Shown: positions 31,212 to 42,760 of the stretch, in pieces | How positions within the stretch are numbered: the stretch's first letter is position 1 | How the letters are laid out: each line of letters opens with the position of its first letter | Assembly (NCBI GenBank): GCA_019828595.1 | Contig: JAHQRK010000016.1 | Location: forward strand, 744,001-808,000 | DNA: 64,000 nt | Direction: 5' to 3' | DNA from: Aphanomyces cochlioides | Taxonomy: Eukaryota; Oomycota; Saprolegniomycetes; Saprolegniales; Verrucalvaceae | The notes under the pieces: generated by a model | Databases searched by the model: none | Seen by the model: the letters and a program-made list of their open reading frames with translations, nothing else | Told to the model about the DNA's origin: nothing | Made by a program: the position numbers and the translations under genes

Positions 31212-33429
31212 CTACTTCTTGTGTTTCTTTCGCTTCTTCTTCTTTGTCTTGTCGCCAAGATCGTCGTCAAGCATAATAGGATGAGCGCGTTCGGGTTCTT
31301 CACCTGGAGCTGCCTCGTCGCCTGTATCATCGTCGTCCGTGTCAGTGGTGGCACCTCCACCACCTTCAGCGTCACCTTCTCCAGTCGACGACTTTTTCTT
31401 GCCCTTCTTTTTCTTCTTCTTCTTCTTTCCGTCTGCCTCGACTGCAGGGGCTTCATACTCTTCGTCGTCAACAAAGCCAAGTTTCCATGCATACTCGGAT
31501 CCCAAATCTATGTTTCCCGCTGCAAAACTCTCGTCAGCTCACATTTCAGAGCCTTCGTCGTACCTGACGAAGCAGGAGGTGCGCTAGAATCTAACATTGT
31601 GGCGCTCATCATGGAGAGACGCATCGCTGTTGGTACGGGGATACCCATTCCTTTGACGACCGCTGCACTTGTCGTCTCTCTGAGCTCAGCTTCGAACGAG
31701 CGCCACGTAGCATGCGATTGCAGGAATGTTCGAAGGAATGAGTCAGGTGGAAGAGTCGCTGCTTGAAGTCTGTCGAGAGAGAAAGGTCAAAGAGGAGATC
31801 AAGGGAGGAACAACCTGATGGAATTGCAAATTTGGAGAATGTACCCCCGAGACGAGATGGACGGATCCTTTCGGTAGATGTCGACGAGAGTCGTAACTAA
31901 TTTCACTTGCTGCAACAGAGGCTTCAAAATCGCCGCGTCGTTTGTGCGGAGGGCCAAGAAAACAAGCCGATAGAACGCATGATGATACAGGTTTGTATGG
32001 GGATATTGGACAAACCACGTCACGAGGAGCCGCCAGACATCGACAGTAAATTTAGCAAGATGTGTTCCAGGTGCTTGTTCGACCAATTCGACCAGCACAT
32101 GGATCAAATGCATGCGGAATTCAGTGAATGGATGGGCAGTCGAGTACGCTGTGTGCTTCACAACATAGGCCGTCGCGGTGCTGGCTTGCTGCTGTTGTTG
32201 GAATTGTTTCTGCAGGTACTCTAGCATTTCAGGCAAATGAGATTCGACGCGTCCAAAGATAAAGGGCTTTGCAGGGCGCAGTTGGTTGGCAACCATATTG
32301 ACCACGGTTGAACCAAAGGATTGATACGGTGACGTTGGTGGGCCTTGGACTTCATCAAGAGCACACTTGTGCAGCAAGCCAAGTAGACATCTACGCTTGA
32401 GCTGGGATGAAGAAGCCTGGCATGGTGTACGCACCTGATTGCAGCAGACCGCCGGCCTGAAGGTGGCAACAAGAACGCTTGGTTAGACTTGGACTCGGGA
32501 GTCAAAGCTGCAGCCATCAAACTTTCAAGGAGATGGGTACTGTGGCCTACGGGCTCCAAGACGAGAGCTCCAAATTCATCAGCTGCAAGTCGATCCAAAA
32601 GTTCCAGCATTACGTCTGCTGCAGCTATCGCATGGTCTTCGGAGTACGACGTATCGCAAACATGCTGAGCAAGGAGGAGGATAATTTGGACGTCAGCTAA
32701 CGCCTTGTAGAACATGGCTTTCGTTGCAATCGGGCACAAATATACACGGAGGAGCGCGGCATTGTGAGGTTTGCAGATCATCGTGAGGAAAAGATCGGCC
32801 ACGTACGCATGTTCAATGTGTTCAAGCATGCTTTGGATGTATCGACCACAGGTGCGGCTGTTAACGCCAATGACGTGGTAGACGTCGTTCAAATGGAAGC
32901 GGAGTAGCTTATCGAGGAGCTTGCATCCATGGCGAAGATTTCCCCGAGCATTGGATTGGAAAATCGGGAAGAGGCACTTGACAATGAGTCGTGCTTTGGA
33001 TTCTATCAGGGAAGCGACCAAATCTGGAGTATCTTCGCCGGCAAGGAGCATCGTCGCGCGAAAGCTGCGCTTCAATTCCTCTGTCACAGTCGCGTCTTCA
33101 CGAGGAACTTTAGCACCCTTGGTGCGGGAAGACAATGGCCCATCCCGCAAGAACGAGTGCACGTCGTCGTCCAAGCTAGGCTCGACAAGCGTGATGAGAG
33201 AGATGAATGCCGCACAATGCTCGTCGTTGTTCAAGTACTTGACAATCTTGGCTGTAACTGCAGGGGTCTCCACGGAGAGCATGCGCGTGAGAATTTCAAT
33301 CTGGTCTTCCTTGAGGAGCTTTGGGGATCCCTCACGATGTCCATCGGCGCCGTCTGCCTTGACATCCACGTCCAATGCTGCCATTGCTTCTTGGAGCTGA
33401 CTCATTTTTGCTCTCGTGGATGAAACCAT
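31212..33429 (-). CDS. SAPS-domain protein, probable PP6-type phosphatase regulatory subunit
   Basis: Exons 33429-32431, 32401-31815, 31769-31564 and 31519-31212 give 699 residues in frame. The body is an all-helical repeat protein with IVKYLNNDEHCAAFISLI, GNLRHGCKLLDKLLRFHLND and MLEHIEHAYVADLFLTMI, a pattern I associate with SAPS (SIT4-associated) proteins that target PP6 phosphatase. The C-terminus has GSEYAWKLGFVDDEEYEAP, then Lys- and Asp-rich tracts ending KKKKRKKHKK, probably a nuclear or RNA-binding tail. The first intron is only 29 bp with the donor GTACAC; the better donor GTGCGT five bases upstream breaks the frame. A second in-frame ATG at 33405 could be the true start. The family call is from pattern, not a search. 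Confidence 0.68.
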
Positions 33430-34370
33430 GACAATTAGAAACACCCCTCGTATTCATCACACTAGACTACAATTAATCGACAATTTCATTGACTTGAGGA
33501 CTACAAATAAGAAAATTCTTATTTGTAAAACTCGTTTCATACACTTTTTTTTATTGATGTCGACTTCCGGATCTTATCAAGTTTAACTGGTTGGCAATTG
33601 ACACTTGCCCATAAAACTATCCTTTGCTTCCAGGTAGAGACTCGATGGCTGGAAAGCCCCTGTCGAGCTTTTCGCTCCATTGATATTTCATGGTTGTTAT
33701 CAGTTTAAATATTTGGCCCTTCCATTCATAAGTTAGACCGTCGTGGTAAGTTCACCAGGATTACGAATATGACCAATTTTCGCTGAACTTGGCGCAAGAC
33801 TGAGGTATTCCCTCGCGTCCACCAAACAAACAGCAACAGATAGCAACCATCACGGTGTGAAATCTGTTCCCCGTAATGGCGATATTCCCCTCGAGCATAC
33901 TTTGTGTCACGATGCACGCCCTGACATTGTACATAGCCAACGACCTTTTTCCTCGCGTGGAGGCTACTAACTTAAAGCGTTATAGGCGATCCCATGTTGT
34001 CCATATCGAGAGAGTGCGTAGTCTGCACTCCCTCACAGAGATATGACATCTTCAAATTATTTACGCCCAGATATCTCCCATCGTAAAGGAAAACTGGCTA
34101 TTCAAATGTACTCATTGGGGGGAAATCCATGTACAGATTAGCCAGGATGAAGTCCGATGACTGAAAGCTGCCTCAAGGGACTCAAAAGGCTAATCTTTGT
34201 GGATAAAGTTATGACGGCTGAGATAAAGTTAACATTATCCAGAATGAATTTTAATTGGTAAAAAACTTGATTTTTCTAATTGGCTGATAAATGCGAAACG
34301 AAATTGGTTGGCTCCCACATGGGTGGTCAAGCCCATGGACGTGTTGGCCATTGAGCATTTTTCCATCAAC
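33430..34370. other. Intergenic region between divergent genes
   Basis: About 940 bp with no supported gene. It should hold the promoters of the SAPS gene and of eL8. ATTATCCAGAAT at about 34234 resembles the TTATCCGG motif. Confidence 0.45.
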
Positions 34371-35386
34371 ATGCCTGCCAAGAAGGTCACCAAGGGTTCC
34401 TCCACCACCACCAAGCCCGCCGGCAAGGCTGCTGCCAAGCCTGCTGGCTCGACCGCTTCGAAGAAGAAGGCCGCTGATCCTTTGTTCCCTTCGACCCCCC
34501 GCAACTTCCGTTTGGGCGGTAACATCCAGGTAGGATGCGCCACAATGTGTACATTTTGTTGAGATTTCAATTGCTTGGACGCGAGTCTGTGCGTTGAATC
34601 TCGATGAATGTTAGCGGGTTACCACGTACCGCAATGACACAAATGATCCGTGGTGCTGGACCCTCTAATGGGCCGCACTATGGGTAACCTCAAACGGCAC
34701 TTGCCTGGACATCGTTTCTTACTCTATCTGTTGTGTAGCCCAAGCGCGATTTGTCCCGCTTCGTCCGCTGGCCCAAGAACGTCCGCTTGCAACGCCAAGC
34801 CAAGATCTTGCAAACCCGTTTGAAGGTCCCTCCTTCCGTCAACCAATTCACCAACACGTTGGACAAGAACCACGCTGCCGACTTGTTGAAGTTGTTGTTG
34901 AAGTACCAACCTGAAACCAAGGCCGCCAAGCAACAACGCTTGAAGGACATCGCTGCCGGCAAGGAACAAGCCGCTGCCCCTCCTGCCGTCATCAAGTACG
35001 GTTTGAACCACGTCACCTCCTTGATCGAAAACAAGAAGGCCAAGTTGGTCGTCATCGCCCACGATGTCACCCCCTTGGAATTGGTCGTGTTCTTGCCTGC
35101 TTTGTGCCGCAAGATGGACATCCCTTACGCCATCTTCAAGGGCAAGGCTCGTTTGGGCCAACTCGTCCACAAGAAGAACGCTGCCGTCGTCGCCTTGACC
35201 CAAGTCAACAAGGAAGACAAGGCTAAGTTCGACTCGTTGGCCACCGCTTTCCGCGGTCAATTCAACGATGAAACCATTCACCGCCGCAAGTGGGGAGGTG
35301 GTATCATGGGCTTGAAGACCCAAAAGAAGTTGGAATTGCGCGAAAAGGCCGTTGCCGCTGAAGCTGCCAAGAAGGCTCAATATTAA
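34371..35386 (+). CDS. RPL7A: 60S ribosomal protein eL8 (L7a)
   Basis: Exons 34371-34529 and 34739-35386 encode 268 residues. Ala/Lys-rich N-terminus MPAKKVTKG, then [38 protein letters not shown], the kink-turn RNA-binding L7Ae-type core ([58 protein letters not shown]) and the C-terminal [18 protein letters not shown]. This order is diagnostic for eL8. Codon use is strongly biased (TTG for Leu, AAG for Lys), as in highly expressed genes. The frame is open upstream, with an ATG at 34335, but homology starts at 34371. The 209-bp intron is four times longer than the usual introns here. Confidence 0.97.
34530..34738 (+). other. Unusually long intron of eL8, possibly structured
   Basis: 209 bp, against 39-55 bp for most introns in this window. 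It contains GGTTACC (about 34618) and GGTAACC (about 34684), which pair and enclose about 60 nt. Animal RPL7A introns host C/D snoRNAs (U24, U36), but I find no convincing TGATGA or CTGA box here. A structured intronic RNA is only a possibility. Confidence 0.35.
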
Positions 35387-35478
35387 GTCGTCTGCACGGG
35401 ACTCTGATGGAGAAATGTTAAAATGCTAATGAAGTAACTTCATTGCTAATGAAACTGTTTGTGATTGCGTAACTGGCG

Positions 35479-37629
35479 ATGTTTCAAGGCGGTGGCAGCG
35501 TTGAGCTACTAGGCGCTGGTGGAAAGGATCCTGCTGCTCAGTGGAAGCTCAGTGGAAAGGTCCGTCGCGAGTATGACAAGCTGAGCAAAGTGTATCTCTT
35601 CACGATGGAGGGATCCGCCCTTGCAACGAAGATGTCGTTGCCCAAGACTTCGAAACCTCGTACGGCTCGTCAACTTGTGCGAGAGAAGGTTGCTCACGTG
35701 AATCTCTTTTGTAGTTGGACTCACCCAGCGGTACTTGGTCTTTCAGATTTGTATCCCCCCAGCCAAGGCGATTTCAGTTGAAGTCGGCGTGACAGACACT
35801 CAAGGAGCCCGCCGTCGAATTGTCATCTCGTCTGCATTTCGTGGAGCTGTTGTCCATCAATTGCACGCTCAAGTAGACTAGTTCTCCTCGTCTACGAAGT
35901 CTTATTGTGCTGTAGATCCCGCTCCTGTCGGTGACGAGGGAGACTTGGCTCAATTGGGTCTTTGATATTGCAGCCCTCGTGGATGGGTCGTTTGGTCAGC
36001 AACTCAATTGGCGCACGCTCGATTCGATTTGTCTAAGCGGCACGTGCAAGTTACGTCGAGTCTTCACGATGAAAGAGCCGCCCATTCCATCGTACTCTCC
36101 CTCTTTAGGTATGGTCCCGTGAAAAATGACGATTGCACTCAATCCCGTGGAAAGATTTTGAAGGCGGGGTCGAGATTCCAACGCCGTACTTTGTGCCTGG
36201 CAGCACGACGGAATACTTTGCAGCTCAAAAGACTCCAGCAATCGAGCCAACTAAACCACCTGGACGCGCCGCATCTGCTGGAGGTATTCCACCTTGGAAT
36301 ATCACAAGATTGTTCATCGAGAGAGTAGGAGGAAAGAAAGCGCCGCCGACGAAAACGAAAGCTCCTGGCCCAACGAGACCAACAACAACTCCGAGTAGCA
36401 TCACACTTGAGTCAAACCGAAGCGAGACGAGCATCAAGAGCCGACAAGTCACCGACTCAACCAAGAAACTGGCCCCCATCTCGCCCCCAAAGTCTATTCT
36501 TCGCTCGACGCCTCAGCACAGTCGGCATATACAAGCTCGCATTCAAGCTCAGTTCTCCCCCTCGACTTCCATTTTCACTTGGGCGGCTGATGGCAATGCT
36601 GTTAAATCAACCACTATCGCTAAGGCTTCAACGTTTCAGTCATGGGAAGACGATGATTCCCCGACGAAAGACGAGCTCAAGCCAGCTGTGATTGACGCGA
36701 TTGATGATGATGACCAGGATCCTGGATGGAATAATGAGCAGGCTTCGCTTTCCTCGGTGAAAGACGAAATGAAGCCAACTCATAGCGAAGAAGTCAGAGC
36801 TGGGGATAACGCGGTAGGCAAGCCTTCAGTTGCTGACCTCGCCGGAGCCTTGTCGCTCGAGCTCTCGTCGTCGCCATTCTTCAAAATACCATCTCCCACG
36901 ATTGTACGTGGATATGTTTGACGACATCACGGATTTCTCAATAGACAAGCCACTCGACGACGGCACGACCCCTTTCGTCCAAGTTTAAGTCGTGGGAGGA
37001 CGACTTGAGTCCTACCAAGCCTGTTCCCACTTCAAAGCCACAACCTGTCTCCAACCAAACTCAAGAGCTCCCTCAGCATGTTGGGACCGAAACGATTCCA
37101 CAGCGGCCAGCTACGTCGAAACGTAGTCTGTTCGAGTGGAATGACATGGAGCTCCCCATGGAATCTACCACGACGCCACCTCCAGAAGATAGCCAGCAGG
37201 TTGATACCGCATTACCTGATGATTTGAAGCGGTATGAACGTAGGCATCGCAAGATAGCGACGAGGAACTTTCCTTTGACATGTACTGAATATCGATTCTG
37301 TTATGCGGGCAACTAAGTGACGGTGTAGCACCAACGACTTGGAAGAAAAGAGTTTTGATCTCACGCCCGACTTGGAAGAGTCTTTGCCGAGTACAGTTCA
37401 GATGCACTCGCCCCAACCACGACCATCCAAAGACAAGACAATCCTGTCAATCACGTACGCCGTTTGCATCTGTCTTTGCCTCAAGTTCATGTAGGCCCGA
37501 GTCGTCGTTGGAAATACATCCGCGCATGAAGAGCCTCCTTGGTACGCCATGGTCATTCTGGTCTTGGAAGCTGATGCAGTTGTAGAATCCACTGGTAGAG
37601 CCTGTCCGTTCGGGCAGGAGAAACGATGA
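35479..37629 (+). CDS. CFAP20DC: CFAP20-domain-containing protein (CFAP20DC-like)
   Basis: Eight exons (35479-35659, 35715-35872, 35916-36108, 36155-36903, 36945-37231, 37329-37454, 37495-37541, 37586-37629) give 594 residues. Residues 1-175 form a CFAP20-type domain: MFQGGGSVELLGAGGKDPAA, LGLTQRYLVFQICIPPAKAI, HAQIPL and LDSICLSGTCKLRRVFTMKE. CFAP20 relatives bind the inner junction of ciliary doublet microtubules, so expression in flagellated zoospores is expected. The long C-terminus is Ser/Pro/Asp-rich and repeats a motif: FQSWEDDDSPTKDELKP, FKSWEDDLSPTKPVP and, weaker, FEWNDMELP. The last exon is short and its end is less certain; the intron at 37232-37328 (97 bp) is longer than its neighbours. 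Confidence 0.85.
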
Positions 37630-38248
37630 TACTTTGTAGATTGGACTCAATCTCCGTCGGTCGAGTTGGTCTACGATCCCATTTTGCACTGCTACCACGA
37701 CCTGACGAGTAACAAATATTATCAACTCAAATAAAGCCCAAGCTCACCGAGGTGACCTTCTCCTTCCTCGGTATGGAGCACCTAAACAAATTGCATCTCA
37801 CCACGTAGTACCATAGCCTCTCTCGCAGTACCTCAGCGAGGGAACCTTCCCATGGCATGAGCTCATGTCCTATCACCTCGTATTCATAGCTGACTATCTC
37901 GGTTTGAAATATACAAAATCAAAGAGTTAATGCTTGTAGTCGCAGTTGAGCCCCCTTGCATTAAAGTTGAGCTACAGCGGGGTAAACGGGGGGGGGGCTC
38001 GACGTCACCACTGCCATAAGAATGGATTGAAGGATGCAAAATAACATCACTGGAGAGGAAACTGCGAGTGCTTTCATTCGAAATTTCGCCTCTTCAAAAT
38101 TCGAAGCATTTCCCCCAGACGGTTCATTGGCGTCGGCGTCCTGGTGGTTACACCGTGACACCTCCGACCTGTATCTTCTATCTTTCGATCGTCTTATAAG
38201 CTGCTGCTCATTTCGTTGCATTTGCACTTTACCACTCGAGTGTTGACC
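37630..38248. other. Intergenic region
   Basis: G-run at 37988-37997. Several frames on both strands without family features; no supported gene. Confidence 0.4.
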
Positions 38249-38956
38249 ATGTTTTGGCACCTCAGTACAGACGCTATGCTCCACTCGCTCAAGCTCAAGA
38301 GCCTTAGCACCTATGCTGAAATGCCAGACGAAAACGAACAGGCAGTCGCAAGACGCAACGATATCCGACGAGCGACGAGTATGCGCGACCTCCGTGTGAG
38401 AACGTTTGCCACTGAACGAGGGGGCGGCGTTGGTGTATCCAAAGTCTACGAAGTTGAAATTGAAAACTACATGGTCTACAACAGTGTCCACTGGAAGCTC
38501 TACGTCTGGTTTGGCGACTTTCGAGCTTTCTACAATCGAGTCAAACGTGTCAAAGGCCCTGAGCTCCAAGCTTTTCGAAAGCAAGCTCGAGGTATCATGC
38601 TTCGTGGCTTCTTTGGCGACAAGGCACTTTGCATCACACGCCTCTTACGTCTAATCTTTGACACACTTGGCAGTATGGCCGAAGCGTTGAGTGACTGCCC
38701 CGGCGCGCGACAACTGCTCCACTTCACGGACGAGTTTTGCCAAATGGAATACCCCCGCGATCACAGTGCGTTGACCATGATGCAGCAAATGAAGTCTGTG
38801 GTGCATCGAGACGACGCTGATATGTGCTGCATCTGTCTGGCAGATGCAAATTGCGCGTCACAACGTGTGGCCTTGCGTTGCGGCCATGAATTCCACGAAG
38901 CGTGCATTTGTATTTGGTTTTACTCGCGGCTTAATTGCCCCATTTGCAGGCAGTGA
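38249..38956 (+). CDS. RING-H2 finger protein with PX-like N-terminal region
   Basis: A single exon of 235 residues from MFWHLSTDAMLHSL. Residues about 65-175 contain VYEVEIENYMVYNSVHWKLYVWF, whose spacing and aromatic residues resemble a PX phosphoinositide-binding domain, a pairing with RING common in oomycetes; this part is tentative. The C-terminus is a clear RING-H2: CCICLAD, LRCGHEFHEACICIWF, CPICRQ, with the final residues forming the last zinc pair. Likely an E3 ubiquitin ligase acting at membranes. The stop follows the RING directly. The frame is formally open from 38216, but 38249 is the first ATG there. Confidence 0.8.
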   Translation: MFWHLSTDAMLHSLKLKSLSTYAEMPDENEQAVARRNDIRRATSMRDLRVRTFATERGGGVGVSKVYEVEIENYMVYNSVHWKLYVWFGDFRAFYNRVKRVKGPELQAFRKQARGIMLRGFFGDKALCITRLLRLIFDTLGSMAEALSDCPGARQLLHFTDEFCQMEYPRDHSALTMMQQMKSVVHRDDADMCCICLADANCASQRVALRCGHEFHEACICIWFYSRLNCPICRQ

Positions 38957-39339
38957 ATTATCAATAGAGCAAGGCTTTCTTGTGTTGTCGTGAATGAAAT
39001 GCTTGACCATCACCAACGAACTGTGTGGCAAACTCGTGTACGTGCAATCTCGGCGACAAAAGGGTTCAAAGCTCGGCCATTTCTCAATGGCATTTGACAA
39101 ACATAGGCCTAGCCCATGAAATGGCCCTTACAGTAGCAGAGGAGGCCCAGGATCTGTTGCTGTAGAGCCTCCATTAAGCTGGATTCCCATCGAGAGCGCG
39201 GTGGCAACAGTGATGTTCGTCTATGTTGATGGGTCGCCGAATTGTATGACAATCCGGTTAAGATGATACATTATCCGGATATCATATCTCTCAGTGGCAT
39301 ACCAATTTCCAGTCAACTCGAGCCAACGTAAGGACAAGA
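38957..39339. promoter_or_regulatory. Upstream region of CSE1 with TTATCCGGAT site
   Basis: TTATCCGGAT at 39271-39280, with AATCCGGTTA at 39251, lies about 60 bp before the CSE1 ATG. No gene found. Confidence 0.4.
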
Positions 39340-42300
39340 ATGGCGATGAACATGGGCAGTCCAGCCGAGCTTTCGGCGCTTGTTCAGGTATTGCAGCAGA
39401 CTTTATCACCGCATGCAGAGCCAAGACGTGCAGCGGAAGCTCAGCTGAAGGAAGTGACGAAGCGACCGAATGGTCCTTTGCTTTTGCTCAACGTATTGCG
39501 AACGCCTGAAGTTGAAATGGGTGTCCGTTTGTCCGCGTCGATTGCATTCAAAAACTTGGTCAAGAAGGAATGGGACCCAGAAAGTGAAGGATGCATTGTG
39601 CCGGAGTGCAAAGCGCTCGTGAAGACTCATATTGTGAGCCTCATGTGCGATATGCCAGAAAACTTGATGAAACAATTGAGCGCCGCGCTTTTCACGATTG
39701 GTGAGTACGATTTCCCAGACTTGTGGCCAGAGTTGTTGCCACAAATTATCGAGAAATTGGGCAATCCATCCAGTGATATGCGCACGATCAACGGTATGCT
39801 CGAAACCTCCAACGCGATCTTCAAACGCTTCCGCCATGCATTTAAAAGTGACGCGCTTTACAAAGAACTCTTATATTGCTTGCAACAATTCCAGGTTAGT
39901 CTCTTAAACTTGAGCTACAGAAATCCAATGTTAAGTAGGCGCCGCTCTTGATCCTCTTCACAGCCATGACACAAAAGCTTCAGCAACCCTCGGATTCGCT
40001 TCCTGCCATTGCCACTGCGCTTCGCACAATGTGCCGTATCTTCTTTTCGCTCAATTGGCAAGATCTTCCGGAATATTTTGAAGACAACATTGCCTCGTGG
40101 ATGCAAGCGTTTGAATTCCTCTTGCGCTATGAAAATCCCCAATTGGTCTCGGACAATGATGACGAAGCTGATCTCCTTACGCTTCTCCACTCGGCCGTGC
40201 TTGAAAATGTGCTCATCTACGCCGAAAAGTACGAAGAAGAGTTTGCGCCATACGTGTCGACATTCACTGAAGTGATTTGGCAAAAAGTCACAACGTTGTC
40301 CCTCTTGCCAAAACACGACGAAGTAGCGGCGAAGTCGATGAAATTCCTTCGATCGATTGCGATGCAGCATGGCACGACTGCGCTCTTCCAGCAAGAAAAT
40401 ATCCTCACAGAGCTGTGCAACAACATTGTCGTGCGCAACCTTCAACTCCGCGAATCTGACGTCGAGCTCTTTGAAGACAACCCGCTTGAATACATTCGTC
40501 GTGATATCGAAGGCAACGACGGCGATACGCGCCGCAGCGCCGCGATTGAACTCTTGCGCGGCCTTCGCCAAAAGTACGACGATGCTGTCAGTCGTATTTG
40601 CTTGACTACCATAACGTCGCTTCTGCAAGAATATGCTGCATCGCCAAGTACGAAGTGGATGCAAAAAGATGTCGCGGTATGTATTCACTTGGACCTCAAA
40701 TGTCCTCATTTCTCATTAGATTAACTTGGTGACGGCACTGGCTGCAGTCAAGCAAACGCGTGCTCGCGGCGTGTCGGAGGTCCATCCCAAAGTGCCGCTC
40801 TTGGACATTTTCTCGGGGCACATTTTGCCACAATTGCAGAATCAGCGCCATGAAAACAACCCAACTGCGCTGTTGCTCACAGCTGGGGCTTTGAAGTTCG
40901 TCGCGACGTTCCGAAACCAATTGCCTGTGCAAGTCATGACAACTCTCTTCCCTCTCTTGGCTGACTGCTTGATGCCAAACCAGTTTGTCGTCCACACATA
41001 TGCCGCGTTCTGCATTGACCGATTGCTCACCGTCAAAGAGTATGAGATTCGCTGTGGCGTCCATTAAGCTCATTTGGTTGCTTGTAGAGATCTCCCGAGT
41101 GGAGTTGTGACTGTCCAGCCTCGTCGATTCAACAAAGAGATGCTCAACCCGTACTTGGCGCCACTTTTGAACCAAGTGTTTGGCATTCTCTGCGATCCAT
41201 CCTACCCTGAAAACGATTACCTCATGCGCATGGTGCTGCGTGTGTTGATTGTCGCCCAAGACACGGTGCTTCCGCTTGCCGACACGGTGGTGCACAAATT
41301 GACTATCTTGCTCGAAAAAGTATGTTGCAGACTTGCAAACGAACTCATAAGCTAACTTTCTGACAGGTTTGCAAGAACCCAAGCAATCCTGGTTTTTCAC
41401 ACTGCTTGTTTGAATCCTTGTCGATGTTGATTGCCAATGTGTGCACACTTAACCCTGCGTTGACCGATACTTTTGAGCAACTCTTGTTCCCACCGTTCCA
41501 ACAAGTTCTCATCTCGGATGTCGAAGTGAGTGTCGCGATGAATATCCGCAGTGAGGTCTAATCTTACCGTAGGCGCTTTGCCCTTATGTTTACCAAGTGC
41601 TAGCCCAGTTGCTAGATATGAACCCGTCTGGTCAGCTCTCGGCTACTTACACCAACCTTTTCCCCGTCTTGCTGACCCCAGCGTTGTGGGAACGCATTAG
41701 CACTGTCCCTGCGATCGTGAAGTTGCTTGAATCGTACCTTCGCAAAGCGCCCACGACCATGCAAGGCCACATCACGGGTATTCTCGGCGTCTTTCAGAAG
41801 TTGGTGTCGAATCGCACGACTGAAACCCACGCGTTTGCGCTCCTCCGTCCATTTTTGGTTTACATGCCCATGTATGTTATCGAGCAACTTGCCCCGTCGT
41901 CATGCTGCTTTTTGTAGTGCCGCCTATCAACCCCTCTTGCCAGAATTGGTCAAAATTCTCATGATGCGTCTCCAGTCGCGTTTGTCGGGCCGTAACGCCG
42001 GCATTTACACGAAGGAAATGATCGTCACTCTCTCTATTTTCATGGCTAAGCACGGCGCCATGACACTTGTGAATGCCGTTGAATCCGTTCAACCTGGGTA
42101 ATTTTCATATCGACCAACTTTGACAAGTATAAACATGCGATTGTAGCATGATGAAAATGCTTGTTGATCCGGTTTGGATTGAAAATGCACCAAAAGCCAA
42201 GGGCTCAAATGAACGCAAGGTTTGATTTTATCGAGCTCTTGTCAAATGACCGGAATAATTCTCGTAGGCGGCCCTGCTTGGTTTGACGATGCTTGTGTGT

Positions 42301-42760
42301 GATACACCGTTTTCAAAAGACACGTCGGTGCTGCCCAAATTATTCCCTGCCATCTCGAGGCTGCTTGACAATAAGGATGACACGTCTGCCACTCTCACCA
42401 AGACAGAGGACGAAATTTTAATAGATCTAGAAGAAACAGGTACGCTTTGCTTCGTTACGAGTCGGTCTAAGTCAAGATTAGGCTATGATGCTGGTTTCAC
42501 AAGTTTGCACTTTGCATCGTCTGGTGGGGTCGACTACGCCAGCCATGTTCCCAATGGACGCCAAGTATGCTTGGAATCAATCTCACGCCTCAGCTCCAGC
42601 ACTCCAGGCTTTGTATGTCCTTCCCAAAGGTGTTTGAATGGCTGACGGAATGATGTAGTACCGACAAGCTGCCGAACAAGGGTTTGTCCAGGCGGAAAAC
42701 CAAGCTGGATGGGAAATCCTCCTCAAGGCGTTTGAAGCCGCATACTTGCCATTTGTCTAA
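39340..42760 (+). CDS. CSE1: Exportin-2 / CSE1 (importin-alpha re-exporter)
   Basis: Eleven exons (39340-39894, 39939-40676, 40720-41039, 41088-41319, 41367-41525, 41573-41871, 41918-42097, 42147-42219, 42268-42439, 42482-42612, 42659-42760) with introns of 42-49 bp encode 986 residues, close to the family length of 960-970. HEAT-repeat karyopherin: the N-terminal importin-beta domain has RRAAEAQLKEV and SASIAFKNLVKKEW; the family hallmark FEDNPLEYIRRDIEGNDGDT and RRSAAIELLRGL identify CSE1/CAS. The C-terminal CSE1 domain ends GYDAGFTSLHFAS..WEILLKAFEAAYLPFV. It binds RanGTP and importin-alpha and returns the latter to the cytoplasm. All junctions keep frame and homology. The start follows a TTATCCGGAT site by 60 bp. 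Confidence 0.95.

Noticed and set aside
31134..31766. 210-codon plus-strand frame with Leu/Ser-rich runs
   Set aside because: It is the antisense of the Lys-rich and Asp-rich tail of the SAPS gene; the apparent membrane segments come from complementing AAG runs.
34530..34738. C/D-box snoRNA in the eL8 intron
   Set aside because: No TGATGA plus CTGA pair with closing stem is visible, so I did not call an RNA gene.
34724..35380. 218-codon minus-strand frame
   Set aside because: Shadow of ribosomal protein eL8, caused by its biased codon use.
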